Below are positions 9,103 through 17,929 of a stretch of DNA of 23,045 bases, piece by piece (position 1 is the first letter of the stretch; each line of letters begins with the position of its first letter). The DNA is from Hydnum rufescens UP504. Taxonomy: Eukaryota > Basidiomycota > Agaricomycetes > Cantharellales > Hydnaceae. The DNA lies in assembly GCA_014904985.1 (NCBI GenBank), contig MU129359.1, forward strand, positions 1 through 23,045. The letters run 5' to 3'. The position numbers and the translations under genes were made by a program. The notes beneath the pieces are model-generated. The model did no database searches and was not told the origin of the DNA. It saw only the letters and a list, made by a program, of their open reading frames with translations.

Positions 9103-10139
9103 ACTCTAACCTCGCTCTGCAGTTCAGATTGCTTGACCCTGGAATCAAGTTGGACTAACTTCCTCAAGGGACAAACTACATAGTGCAACAACATACATTC
9201 CTAATCTATGGAGCACACTTCTACAAGGCTTCCAATTTTGTGCCCTTGTCTGTGTTGGCCATTCCTTCCGTTTTGGTAGTAATATTCTGCTTTGGTTGCA
9301 AACCGTTGATTTGTGTGTGTGACTCACTGTGGTCACTCTTCTTCAGCTTTGATTTGCGTCCTTCTGAGTTGTGCGTTGTGATTCTGCTCGCTCTGATTGT
9401 TCCTAGTTTTGATAAGTGTATTGTAAGGTTCCTCTCAGAGGGGTTGTGGAAGAGGCTGATGCTTTTGTTCCTTCCTTTTCGCATTTTGGCCTATATTTCC
9501 AGTGGCACGGGAGGAGAATTTGTGTATGTGTAATTAAAGGGTTGTAGAGGAGAGCTGAGGAATGGTGGTGGGGGGTGTCTCACAAAATGTATGTGGGGGT
9601 TTCTTCGCTTTGGGCAATCTTGTAGATGGGGTTCTTCTGCGTGCAGATATGTGCGTCCTCCTTCTACAGTTTCTGGATGGTAGGCGCGATATTGTTGGGG
9701 GGGAGCGATGGATTTGGTAGGGTCTGATGTGTATTTGATGTTTGGTATGACTGTGTGAGTAGGATTTTTGGGTGGATGGAGTGCGGGTTCCATTATCTGG
9801 ATAGGCTTGTGGTTATTTAGAGGTGTTGGGGGAGGATTGGTGTTGTGTGTTGAGGGGCTGCAAGTCTGGGTTAGCATGTGGAAGTTATCTATTAAGAGTT
9901 GCTACTCTGTGGGTGTGCTTCTTTCTGCGACGCAAGCATTCATGGGTGAGTAGGAGGATGTTTGGTTGGAGTTAATGACGGGTGGAGCGTTTGCCCGCGT
10001 GCAGTGTGTGTGACCGTTTATGCTTCACCGTCAGTTCGCGTGGAATGGATTATTGGGTGAAGGTGTTATGCTGTGATTAGGGTTTAAAGTTTTTGTCCGG
10101 TTGTTGATGAGTGTCAGATTCAAAAGGCTTCCATAAATT
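9103..10139. other. CpG-normal, GT-rich segment inside element 2, possible captured or misjoined DNA
   Basis: From about 9235 the sequence has frequent CpG (for example TTTGCGTCC, GCGACGCAAG, TTCGCGTGG) and is G/T-rich on the plus strand. The rest of element 2 is almost CpG-free and C/T-rich. Open frames exist on both strands: 9183-9533 plus is hydrophobic with possible membrane helices, and 9491-9877 minus is a 128-codon Pro/His/Asn-rich frame. Neither matches a family I know. The segment runs directly into the assembly gap at 10140. Confidence 0.4.
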
Positions 10140-10833
10140 NNNNNNNNNNNNNNNNNNNNNNNNNNNNNNNNNNNNNNNNNNNNNNNNNNNNNNNNNNNNN
10201 NNNNNNNNNNNNNNNNNNNNNNNNNNNNNNNNNNNNNNNNNNNNNNNNNNNNNNNNNNNNNNNNNNNNNNNNNNNNNNNNNNNNNNNNNNNNNNNNNNNN
10301 NNNNNNNNNNNNNNNNNNNNNNNNNNNNNNNNNNNNNNNNNNNNNNNNNNNNNNNNNNNNNNNNNNNNNNNNNNNNNNNNNNNNNNNNNNNNNNNNNNNN
10401 NNNNNNNNNNNNNNNNNNNNNNNNNNNNNNNNNNNNNNNNNNNNNNNNNNNNNNNNNNNNNNNNNNNNNNNNNNNNNNNNNNNNNNNNNNNNNNNNNNNN
10501 NNNNNNNNNNNNNNNNNNNNNNNNNNNNNNNNNNNNNNNNNNNNNNNNNNNNNNNNNNNNNNNNNNNNNNNNNNNNNNNNNNNNNNNNNNNNNNNNNNNN
10601 NNNNNNNNNNNNNNNNNNNNNNNNNNNNNNNNNNNNNNNNNNNNNNNNNNNNNNNNNNNNNNNNNNNNNNNNNNNNNNNNNNNNNNNNNNNNNNNNNNNN
10701 NNNNNNNNNNNNNNNNNNNNNNNNNNNNNNNNNNNNNNNNNNNNNNNNNNNNNNNNNNNNNNNNNNNNNNNNNNNNNNNNNNNNNNNNNNNNNNNNNNNN
10801 NNNNNNNNNNNNNNNNNNNNNNNNNNNNNNNNN
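10140..10833. other. assembly gap (694 N)
   Basis: An unbroken run of N. Any frame drawn through it is meaningless. Confidence 1.
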
Positions 10834-11399
10834 GCATTGCCCTTCCCCATGGCCTTGCCCTCCTGTGGCTTTACCCTTCCCTGCAGCTTAGTCCCTCTAT
10901 GGCCTAGCCTTGCCCTGATGCTCTTCCAGGCCCTGGCTCTGCTCCTCAGCCCTCCTCTACATATAGGCTGTGGGACTTACAGCTTAGTGGGCTAATTGGC
11001 AATCCTTAAATCCACCAAAGACTTTTGCCCACCCACCCTCCCAGTCTTTGGTGTCATACCTAATGCTATCCAATGCCATCAAGCCTGGGGGGGCAGCAGC
11101 CATGGTGCAGAAGGATCTTAAAGGCTTGAAGACATTTGGATAAAGGCCACAATTCTCCCCCTTCCTTCTCCCCTCTTCTCTGCTCTTCCTTGCTACTTTC
11201 TTTCATCCTGTCTTCTTCTTTCCCCATTCAAAGGCTAAGATCCATTGTCTTGAAATCCAAAGCCCAGCACTGGATTATGGACTCATTGAATCCTGTCTTT
11301 CTTTTGCTTTTTCTAAAATCCACACATTCTTTCTGCTTCATCTGCCTTCCTTATGCCAGGTGCTCAGTTAAGACTTTTGGAGTCCAAACTGGGGGGCAC
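10834..11399. other. 3' internal region of element 2, no gene seen
   Basis: CpG-poor, C/T-rich DNA like the left internal region. CCAAAGACT at 11017 and AGTCTTTGG at 11043 form a short inverted repeat. No domain is seen. It ends with the purine tract before the 3' LTR. Confidence 0.5.
11389..11399 (+). promoter_or_regulatory. polypurine tract of element 2
   Basis: CTGGGGGGCAC lies directly before the TG of the 3' LTR, the site that primes plus-strand DNA synthesis. Element 1 has nearly the same tract (CTGGGGGCAT). Confidence 0.7.
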
Positions 11400-11960
11400 T
11401 GTAATATAGTGTATTACATAAGGGAGTTCAGACTCAAAAGTCATGTATATATGGCAGATGCCGAGATTGAATAGTTATCTTTTGCCCAGACCTCTACGCC
11501 TAGCGAGAACCATGAACCCTCTTGCCTCTTGTCTCTTGTCTCTGCTGCTTCTATCTGGATATCTTGCTGGCCCCTAGTAGCCATCAATACTAGCCCTTTC
11601 CCTGGCTCTGGACTTGTGCCTTGGGACTCTAGCAGGGAAAGCAGTAAGCAGGATCACCCTTCCTCTTACTGATCCCCTTCCTCTCCTTAGGTAGTGACTG
11701 TGCCACTTGGCCAGTCACTACTTTGCTATCTTTCATCATCCTCCCATTCCATCCACAACCTTTTCTCCTGTGCTCAGGGCAAAGCCAGTGCTTAGCCCTG
11801 TGTGCAGCTCCTCCACCCAAAGCCAGTGCTAAGGGTGGTGTGATTACCCTTCCACCTTCTTCTCCCTTATCCCCTCCCATCTGGCTCCCAACCTGTTGAC
11901 TCCACTTTGTCCAAGTATGACAACGAGTGCCCTCCTGAATCCAGGAGGCACTTCGCTACA
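11400..11960 (+). repeat. element 2 3' LTR
   Basis: 561 bp direct copy of 6815-7376. It keeps CG at several sites where the 5' copy has TG (GCCGAG, CTACGCC, AGCGAGA, CAACGAG), and the reverse at one CCCGGACC/CCCAGACC site, so decay hit both copies independently. Confidence 0.92.
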
Positions 11961-11963
11961 GGG

Positions 11964-12002
11964 TGTTGAGATGGATATATGCTTGATTACATAATGTACC
12001 AG
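11964..12002 (+). repeat. start of the element 3 3' LTR, 39-bp remnant between two insertions
   Basis: Repeats the first bases of the LTR at 5936 (see element 3). It is squeezed between the end of element 2 and the start of element 1. Its last five bases, ACCAG, are the target duplication of element 1. Confidence 0.7.
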
Positions 12003-12038
12003 TGTTAGTGGGATATTAGTCCGACTGGCACTCGGCCC

Positions 12039-12110
12039 TATTAAAACGTCGCTACCACTATGAACCAATGTATTCCCTCCTTTCTTACTCCCTTTTTTCC
12101 TTTTCTTCTC
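12039..12110 (+). promoter_or_regulatory. candidate LTR promoter: TATA-like box and CT-rich tract
   Basis: TATTAAAA at 12039-12046 is followed by a pyrimidine tract (12073-12110). Fungal promoters often carry a CT-rich stretch before the transcription start. This places U3 very short, with the start probably soon after 12110. The same arrangement is present in the 3' LTR. The start site itself cannot be read from the sequence. Confidence 0.4.
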
Positions 12111-12257
12111 AAATACTCCGGTGGAAAGCTTCTCCACAGGAGTTTGGTGCTGCCCTGGCTTTAGCTAGATTCATATCTGTTTATGTAAGTAGACTCGAAT
12201 AGCTAGCCGCGGGAAGATCCGAAAATGTATCTTTTTTCCACTCACTTGGCTGCTACC

Positions 12258-12284
12258 CGCAGTGTACTGGAACAGTACACTGCG
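12258..12284 (+). other. perfect 12-bp inverted repeat (hairpin) in the 5' LTR
   Basis: CGCAGTGTACTG and CAGTACACTGCG are exact reverse complements separated by GAA. Downstream of the candidate promoter it would be transcribed, forming a stable RNA stem with a three-base loop. Confidence 0.85.
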
Positions 12285-12516
12285 ATTCTCGCACTACGTG
12301 ACCTTACCACAGAACTTTACTCCTATTTCTAATGTCATGGCAAAACCCGGACCTACGGACCTACGTCTGAAGACCCATCCTAGTTCATTCCCGGACCCTA
12401 CCTTCGAACTAACATGCAATCCTGTCGAAGGTAGACATGGACCAAAGCCCAATACGGAACCCCGCTGGGACTGTTTAATTGCCCCAAACCTAATTTGGAC
12501 TCTACTGAATTAACAC

Positions 12517-12526
12517 TGGTGGAGTG
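12517..12526 (+). promoter_or_regulatory. candidate primer-binding site of element 1
   Basis: TGGTGGAGTG starts one base after the 5' LTR, matching the spacing seen in element 2. It would pair with a tRNA ending CACTCCACCA. The tRNA cannot be identified here. Confidence 0.5.
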
Positions 12527-12950
12527 TGTAAGAACCCGCATCCGGGGCTCAACACTCATTTCGCCTATACTCGACCGAGCCTACGATACATTATCGTCGA
12601 AGATTCACAGCCCCCTCTTAACCAGGGTGGATACCTCAAAAGGGGTGGTCACTCCCCCAAAAAATAACGAAGCTCTAGACTTCACTTCCAGGGACTGGGC
12701 CAGATCCAGTCCAGGATCTGGCAGTAGTCCAGACTCCACTGCTTCCAGCCTCACAAGAATGGCCTGGAAACCTGGCCACCTGCCACGCCATGATCCCTCA
12801 GACCTACGGCTAAACGAACCCGAAAACGTACTTAAGGAACATCCAAGGTCCATAAAGTATACTAGGCCTACGTATCATGATCTTGCCATGCACACTTCTC
12901 GAGGCACTCCCCAGGACTCTCGTTGAAGTAGCAGACCAGCTACATCCGTC
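12527..12950 (+). other. leader of element 1, possibly coding
   Basis: The frame that contains gag is already open from before the primer site to a TGA at 12924-12926, with ATG at about 12759 but no better start. Because that TGA could be a decayed CGA (CGT TGA AGT), the true start might lie here. I favour the ATG at 12951. The translated leader is Ser/Pro-rich with no recognised domain. Confidence 0.4.
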
Positions 12951-15060
12951 ATGGATGAAAGGGCCAGATCCACGACCAACAAGCTTCCGTCTGTTGAAGC
13001 CTCCATGGACCAGGAGGTACTTCGTCGTAGAACCTTACTGTTGTCAGTGGTCGAATCCCTACATCGGGAACAGGGACCTAGTGCAGCAGCTGACATACGT
13101 CTGATTAACACGTCCTTATACCACCTGGCGTACACTCTCAATGTAGAATCATCCTCCTTTACTGACACCGTTGTTCGAGTGTCCCATACGGGTCAACCTA
13201 CAGTCTTTAAGCCTGATACGGAATTCAGCCTGACGTTGCTACAGTGTGGCCAAATACTACAGGATACTGCAGCGAAATCGCCAAGCATTACTTCGTATCC
13301 GACCCAGACCCTACAAATTTGATCCAGGAGGAGTACTTGCTGTCCATATGGAAGCGGGAGTCCCATCGGAAGATAAGGTCCTACAGCTAGCTGCCCTGGG
13401 CTTACGTCGGCTACGTACTGGACTCAAGATCATAGCACAACTCCAAAGCGTTGACGAAAATGAGTCGGTGGCTTATACTACGAACTCCAAGGCACAGGGG
13501 TACGCGACAGGAGTAGTAAACGACCCCCCTAGAGTCATCTCGCCGCTAGCTGCGTACTCTGAATGAGAACAAGGGCTACCGTGGCGGAACCAGGAGATTC
13601 CGACACCTGGAACCTTGGTCAGCGACGAGGGGACTCAACTGCCCCATCCCCGGTTCAACGCTAGACGACCCTGACCCTCAGTGGACCCGTTACGACAACA
13701 GACCGCGGTGAATGCCCCCAAGACACCGAACCCGCAAGGAATCAGACACTGGGAACATAGATCAGTATTGCCGTCCCGGGCAATGGACCCCTCTTCAGCC
13801 CAACACATACGACCCGATCCAGGTAGACCAGAAGGTAACCGTTGGAACCCACCAGGTGGAGGGCCCCCAGACGATGACAATCCTGGAGACGAAGGAGGTC
13901 CCCCCATAGGGAGATCTGTCCACCCCGGTTGTCCCCCCGTAGGACCCGGGGGTGGGTACCCCGAACGAGGATGGCCGAGTAACGGTCCACCCAGGCCCGG
14001 TCCCCCCGACGGAGGAGCTCCGCCTGTAGGTGCCAATGAGGTCCCCGATGGACTCGGGCAACGTGAAGCCTACTACGAACCCAAGTTCAAACTCGAATTC
14101 CGACCCAGTGATTTACCGGAATATGATGGATCGGACAATGCTTTTGTCTCCTGGACTGAAGATCTAGATCGTTACGCCACAGGAAGTCATCGGATGCGAG
14201 AACAACTAGCCTTCGCTGCTACTATGCGGTTCACCAAACATGCGGGCATCTGGGTGGCGAAGTCTGCCCAACGCTACGAAGATACAAGCTAGTCAAGATT
14301 GGGACTCGTTAAAATTTATCATGCGGACCTGGCTACTAGGTACCCGTTGGTACGACAAGCAGGTTACTATCTACAATGAACTACGATTCCGTAATCGTGG
14401 GCACAAGAGAGAGACTCCCACCGAATGGTTGACCCGAAAGGTGAGGGCTCGTCGGGTCCTGCATCCACCCCCCCGAAATCCCAGATCCCACATTTGACTC
14501 CCTGGAGGTGGGTACCCTCATGGAACATGCTCCACCTTCTTGGTGGGCCTATGTGGACGTGGACCTTTGCCATGACACGGACGCCCTATTTACCAGGGTC
14601 AAGGACCAAGAAGATGCCCTTCTCGCCATATCGAACCTTTCCAACGTACGGCAAACTGAAGACATAGCCAACGAGGTAATACGTTGTGTAAGGGAAGATC
14701 TCAGATGAAGTCGATTCTGTACTCCCGCGATGTTGGCCAGTACTAGTACCACGGGACCCACCTACGAGTATGACCTTAGTGACATGAGGTCTAGAAGGAA
14801 ACCTATTCGGCCGTGCCGACACTGTGGAAGCGAGCTACATTATGATTACGACTGTGGCTCCTACAAAAAGGATCCCAAACATGCCAAGCCGTCCACAAGT
14901 ACCAGGCGCGACATTGCTTACCACAAGGCTTACATCGCTATGTCCTTGGGATCGGAAGAAGTTTATCAAGCTGCTATGATGGCTGCCCACGAAGCTCTCA
15001 GCAGTGGGGAAGAGGATGAGGAAACTGACATTTTACTTGTCGTACCCAATGAATCGCCCC
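12951..15060 (+). pseudogene. gag: gag polyprotein region of element 1, with CCHC zinc knuckle
   Basis: Starts MDERARSTTN at 12951. A first part of about 240 residues is unrecognised and helical. It is followed by a Gly/Pro-rich linker (about 13840-14040, with GGGPPDDDNPGDEGG and GPPRPGPPDGG). The conserved gag core has FRPSDLPEYDGSDNAFVSW (about 14099-14155), then QDWDSLKFIMRTWLLG in the next frame. Toward the end CRHCGSELHYDYDC (about 14818-14860) is an exact CX2CX4HX4C knuckle for RNA binding. Gag would form the particle that packages the element RNA. Breaks: frame changes near 13255, 14280 and at a 7-C run (14468-14474), and TGA at 13564, 13672 and 14706. The acidic stretch after the knuckle (SSGEEDEETDIL) leads into protease. 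Confidence 0.8.
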
Positions 15061-15889
15061 TAGAGGGAGCTGCCTGTTACACTGCTTTGAGTAAGAACAG
15101 GCCTGTCCCCGAGTTAAGTGCTAAAAAGGACGAGGTCCTTCCTGGAGATGTATACGCCCCGGAGCCCACAGTGAAAAGGCCTCCGGGTTTGGCTAGTCTG
15201 GGTATGGACGCCTTTAAATTGGAATGCTGTGTCAATGATGTGAATGGGCCCGTACTTGAGGTGGTCGCCGATTCTGGAGCCGCAGCCACCTTGGTGTCCG
15301 CCAAGTGTCTGGGAGCCCTGAAGGGTCAATCCCCCCCCCAATTAAACAGGGGTTAAAACTGAGACTGCTACACCTTACGGGAGAAGCCAAATGCCTGGGA
15401 TATGTCACACTCGATCTATACTTTCGTAGCCAATTGGGGCATGTGTTATTACGAGGTGTTGAAGCCTACATAGTGGAAGGAATGAACGCCAACCTCCTAA
15501 TCGGGGAAGACACACACTGGGCTTGGCAACTGCATACCATGAGACCTGAATGGGAAGCCTACTGGCAAGTAGGAGATAGCGAACACCGAATACCCGCCAG
15601 TCATACCCGAAAGGACCAAGAGGCCTTCATTGCCTCCTGGCGAACTGAAGATGAATCGTCCATAAAGGCTGATACGGAAAGGAATCCTAACATTATTTCC
15701 CCTAAAAAGGAATGAGCGGGCCAAGGACGGGTTGTGGCCCTAGAAGACACTCTCATCCCAGGAGGACACGTGGCTTGAGTATGAATTAAGGGAAACTACG
15801 ATCAAAACGATGGTCCACGATTAATTGAAAAGAGGATAATATGGAGAGGTAGCCATAGTTTCCTAGCCACAGTCGACTGCATAGTAGAC
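15061..15889 (+). pseudogene. retroviral-type aspartic protease of element 1 and linker to RT
   Basis: The active-site motif VVADSGAAATLVS has its Asp at codon 15270. The second half, with the hydrophobic strand GMNANLLIGEDTHW (about 15480-15520), lies in another frame. The change occurs exactly at a run of nine C (15331-15339). The enzyme would cleave the polyprotein. The linker continues in the RT frame with QGRVVALEDTLIPGGHVA and is broken by TGA at 15713, 15776 and 15782, each fitting an Arg CGA. Usual length for this domain is about 100 residues, as here. Confidence 0.75.
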
Positions 15890-17929
15890 ATGGCGAAGGA
15901 ACTATCCCTACCAGTTGCCAACCCCTCCTCTTCGCCCAAACTGCTTCATAAGGGCGAAGTATTAGGACAGTTGTTAGATCCTGCCGTATGCCTCAGTAAG
16001 GAAGCCGATTTGAGCCCGGAAGATAGGGACCGGTTCGAACGAAAAGCCCTGTTCGTCCATATGCTCATAGACGGGTCCCTCAGCAAAAAGGATCTAAACC
16101 GGGAAGAACCAGATGACCATGACAAGGTTCGGGTTAATGCCCTAAAAACAGGAGCCCCAGAGTTTATGGGGGGAGGCCCAAAAACTGCAGAGCCCGGCGA
16201 CACGGATGAACTAAAGTCCCAGGACCTGGAATCCTTAATCGACGTGGACCCGTCGTTGACGGCCGACCAACGCACTCGACTATATGAGGTATTACGAAAA
16301 CACGAAATGGCTTTTGGGTTCGACGTACGATTAGGCAAACACCCTACCAAGGTACACATTGAATTAATGCCCGGTACTAAGCCTATCTCGGCTGCTCTGT
16401 ACATCGCCTCACCAGCCAAAAGGGACCTCATCGACAAACAGTTGGATCTGTGGTTAAAACAGGGGGTGATCAAACCATCGAACAGCCCCTGGGGATCCCC
16501 CGTGTTAATCGTGCACAAAAATGGCAAGGACCGACTTTGCGTCGATTGGAGGAAACTGAACGCAGCCACCGTGCCCGACCAATTTCCTATACCATGACAA
16601 AGTGACATCCTCCAAGCCCTTTCAGGGGCACAATATTTGTCCTCTTTTGATGCCCTAGCCGGATTCACTCAACTGGAATTCGACGATATCTCCCAACCAT
16701 ACACCGCCATGAGGATGCACCGTGGGCTACACCAGTTCACTAGAATGCCTTTCGGATGGAGAAATGGACCTCCTATATTCCAACGAGTAATGCAAGAAAT
16801 CCTAGCCCCTTACTTGTGGATATTCACACTAGTATACATCAACGACATTGTGGTTTACTCCGGGACTTTCGACGAACACCTCGACCACATCAGTACGGTT
16901 CTTGAAGCCATCAGGAAATCCGGTATTACGTTGGCACTGCACAAGTGTCATGTAGGGTATTGCAGTATACAGCTTCTAGGACAAAAGGTGTCACGATTAG
17001 GACTGTCCACCAACGCAGAGAAAATACAAGCGGTTACCACTCTAGCTACTCCTCGTCATCATAAGGACCTAGAGACCTTCCTAGGGATGGCTGTCTACTT
17101 CGCTGCGTACATACCCTGTTTCTCTGGAATCGCCGCGCCTTTATTCGTACTACTCCGGAAGGCCTCACCCTGGAGCTGGCAAGCCGAGCATGAGGAGGCC
17201 TATAGAATGATGAAGCTAGCATTGACGTCGGCACCCGTTCAGGGTCACCCCATCCGGGGCCAGAGTTACCGACTATACACCGACGCTTCTGATGTGGCCC
17301 TCGCTGGAGCCTTGCAACAGATCCAGCCCATACTAATACGGGACCTACGAGACACCAAAACCTACAAGCGTCTCTGTAAAGCATACGACGAGGGGAGCCC
17401 AGTACCTGAATTGACCGTCAAACTCTCCGAGATCCACGACGATCGTCCAGTACCAGGTTCGTGGGCAAGTTCATTCGAGGATACTACCGTCCACATAGAA
17501 AGGGTCATTGCCTACTGGAGCCGCACTTGTAAACCCGCCGAAACCCGGTACTCCGCTACGGAACGGGAGGCCTTAGCAGCCAAGGACAGCCTAATCCGGT
17601 TCCTGCCTTTCATAGAAGGAGAACGAATTCTCCTCGTAACTGACCATGCAGCACTACAATGGGCGAAGACCTACGAGAACGCCAACCGTCGTCTTAGCGC
17701 GTGGGGGACCGTGTTTGCAGCCTTTCCCGGGATGATCATAGTACATCGGCCGGGTCGTATCCACTCCAATGTGGACCCCCTGTCCCGATTACCACTGACT
17801 CATGAAGTAGTGTCACCCAAGGATCCCAATTTACCCAAATTGATCATGAGCGAGACCGACCAATCCAGTAACCTAGGCCTCTCTGACAGACCACCTAGTT
17901 TGGGAAAGGCCACGTTTGCACTAACATGA
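15890..17929 (+). pseudogene. pol: reverse transcriptase and RNase H of element 1, catalytic Asp mutated
   Basis: One frame from 15890 to 17929 with a single internal TGA at 16595 (after FPIP). Typical Gypsy motifs follow in order: KLGKHPTKVHI-type entry, QGVIKPSNSPWGSPVLIVHK, LCVDWRKLN, LSSFDALAGFTQ (first catalytic Asp, codon 16649), MPFGWRNGPPIFQ, then YINDIVVYS where the family has YIDD or YVDD. The Asp-to-Asn codon is AAC at 16841. RNase H follows with YTDASDVALAG (Asp at 17282), ATEREALA (Glu), LLVTDHAALQW (Asp) and HRPGRIHSNVDPLSR. About 90 residues (RDLRDTKTYKRLCKAYDEGS and on) are inserted between the first and second RNase H motifs, more than usual. It ends at a TGA (17927) that also fits CGA. 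The YIND change should abolish polymerase activity. Confidence 0.92.

Larger units (their letters stand above)
6815..11960 (+). mobile_element. element 2: complete non-autonomous LTR retrotransposon with GGGTG target duplication
   Basis: Direct LTRs (6815-7376 and 11400-11960) start TGTAATATAG and end ACA. They are flanked by the exact 5-bp duplication GGGTG at 6810-6814 and 11961-11965. A primer-binding candidate TGGTTCCCTC follows the 5' LTR by one base, and a purine tract CTGGGGGGCAC precedes the 3' LTR. The internal region (7377-11399, including 694 N) shows no protease, reverse transcriptase, RNase H or integrase motif. The gap is too short to hide a full pol. It would be mobilised in trans, perhaps by a chromovirus. 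Element 1 shares the LTR-end, one-base spacer and CTGGGGG tract layout. Confidence 0.9.
5936..12002 (+). mobile_element. element 3: LTR retrotransposon remnant, host of both later insertions
   Basis: A sequence beginning TGTTGAGACAGATATATGCT at 5936 recurs at 11964 as TGTTGAGATGGATATATGCT. The match continues to GTACC, about 37 bp with only a CA/TG difference, which is the expected pair of products from one CG. The second copy is preceded by a purine-rich tract (TTGGGGGAGGG, 6802-6812), as a 3' LTR should be. This reads as the 5' LTR, a short internal region of a few hundred bp (to 6812) and the first 39 bp of the 3' LTR. Element 2 is inserted 2 bp into the 3' LTR. Beyond 12002 the 3' LTR does not continue after element 1, so it was already truncated. 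No gag or pol motif is visible, so this was probably a short non-autonomous element. Confidence 0.6.
12003..12515 (+). repeat. element 1 5' LTR
   Basis: 513 bp. Compared with the 3' LTR I count 13 substitutions and one C-run indel (about 2.5 percent), 11 of the substitutions being CG versus TG or CA. Contains a TATA-like site, a CT-rich tract and a perfect 12-bp hairpin, listed separately. Confidence 0.95.

Noticed and set aside
9183..9533. 116-codon hydrophobic frame as a membrane protein
   Set aside because: G/T-rich DNA yields Val/Leu/Phe-rich frames by chance; no family match, no start context, and the segment may be misassembled.
10031..10995. Open frames of 250-294 codons on both strands
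   Set aside because: They run through the N gap; almost all residues are unknown.
12262..12513. 83-codon frame repeated at 21780
   Set aside because: It lies inside the LTRs and repeats only because the LTRs do; no coding signal.
15331..15339. Programmed ribosomal frameshift at the nine-C run
   Set aside because: It splits the protease domain itself, where no element places a programmed shift, and other breaks are plainly mutational.
15946..16668. 240-codon minus-strand open frame
   Set aside because: It is the shadow of the reverse transcriptase frame on the plus strand, which carries clear motifs.
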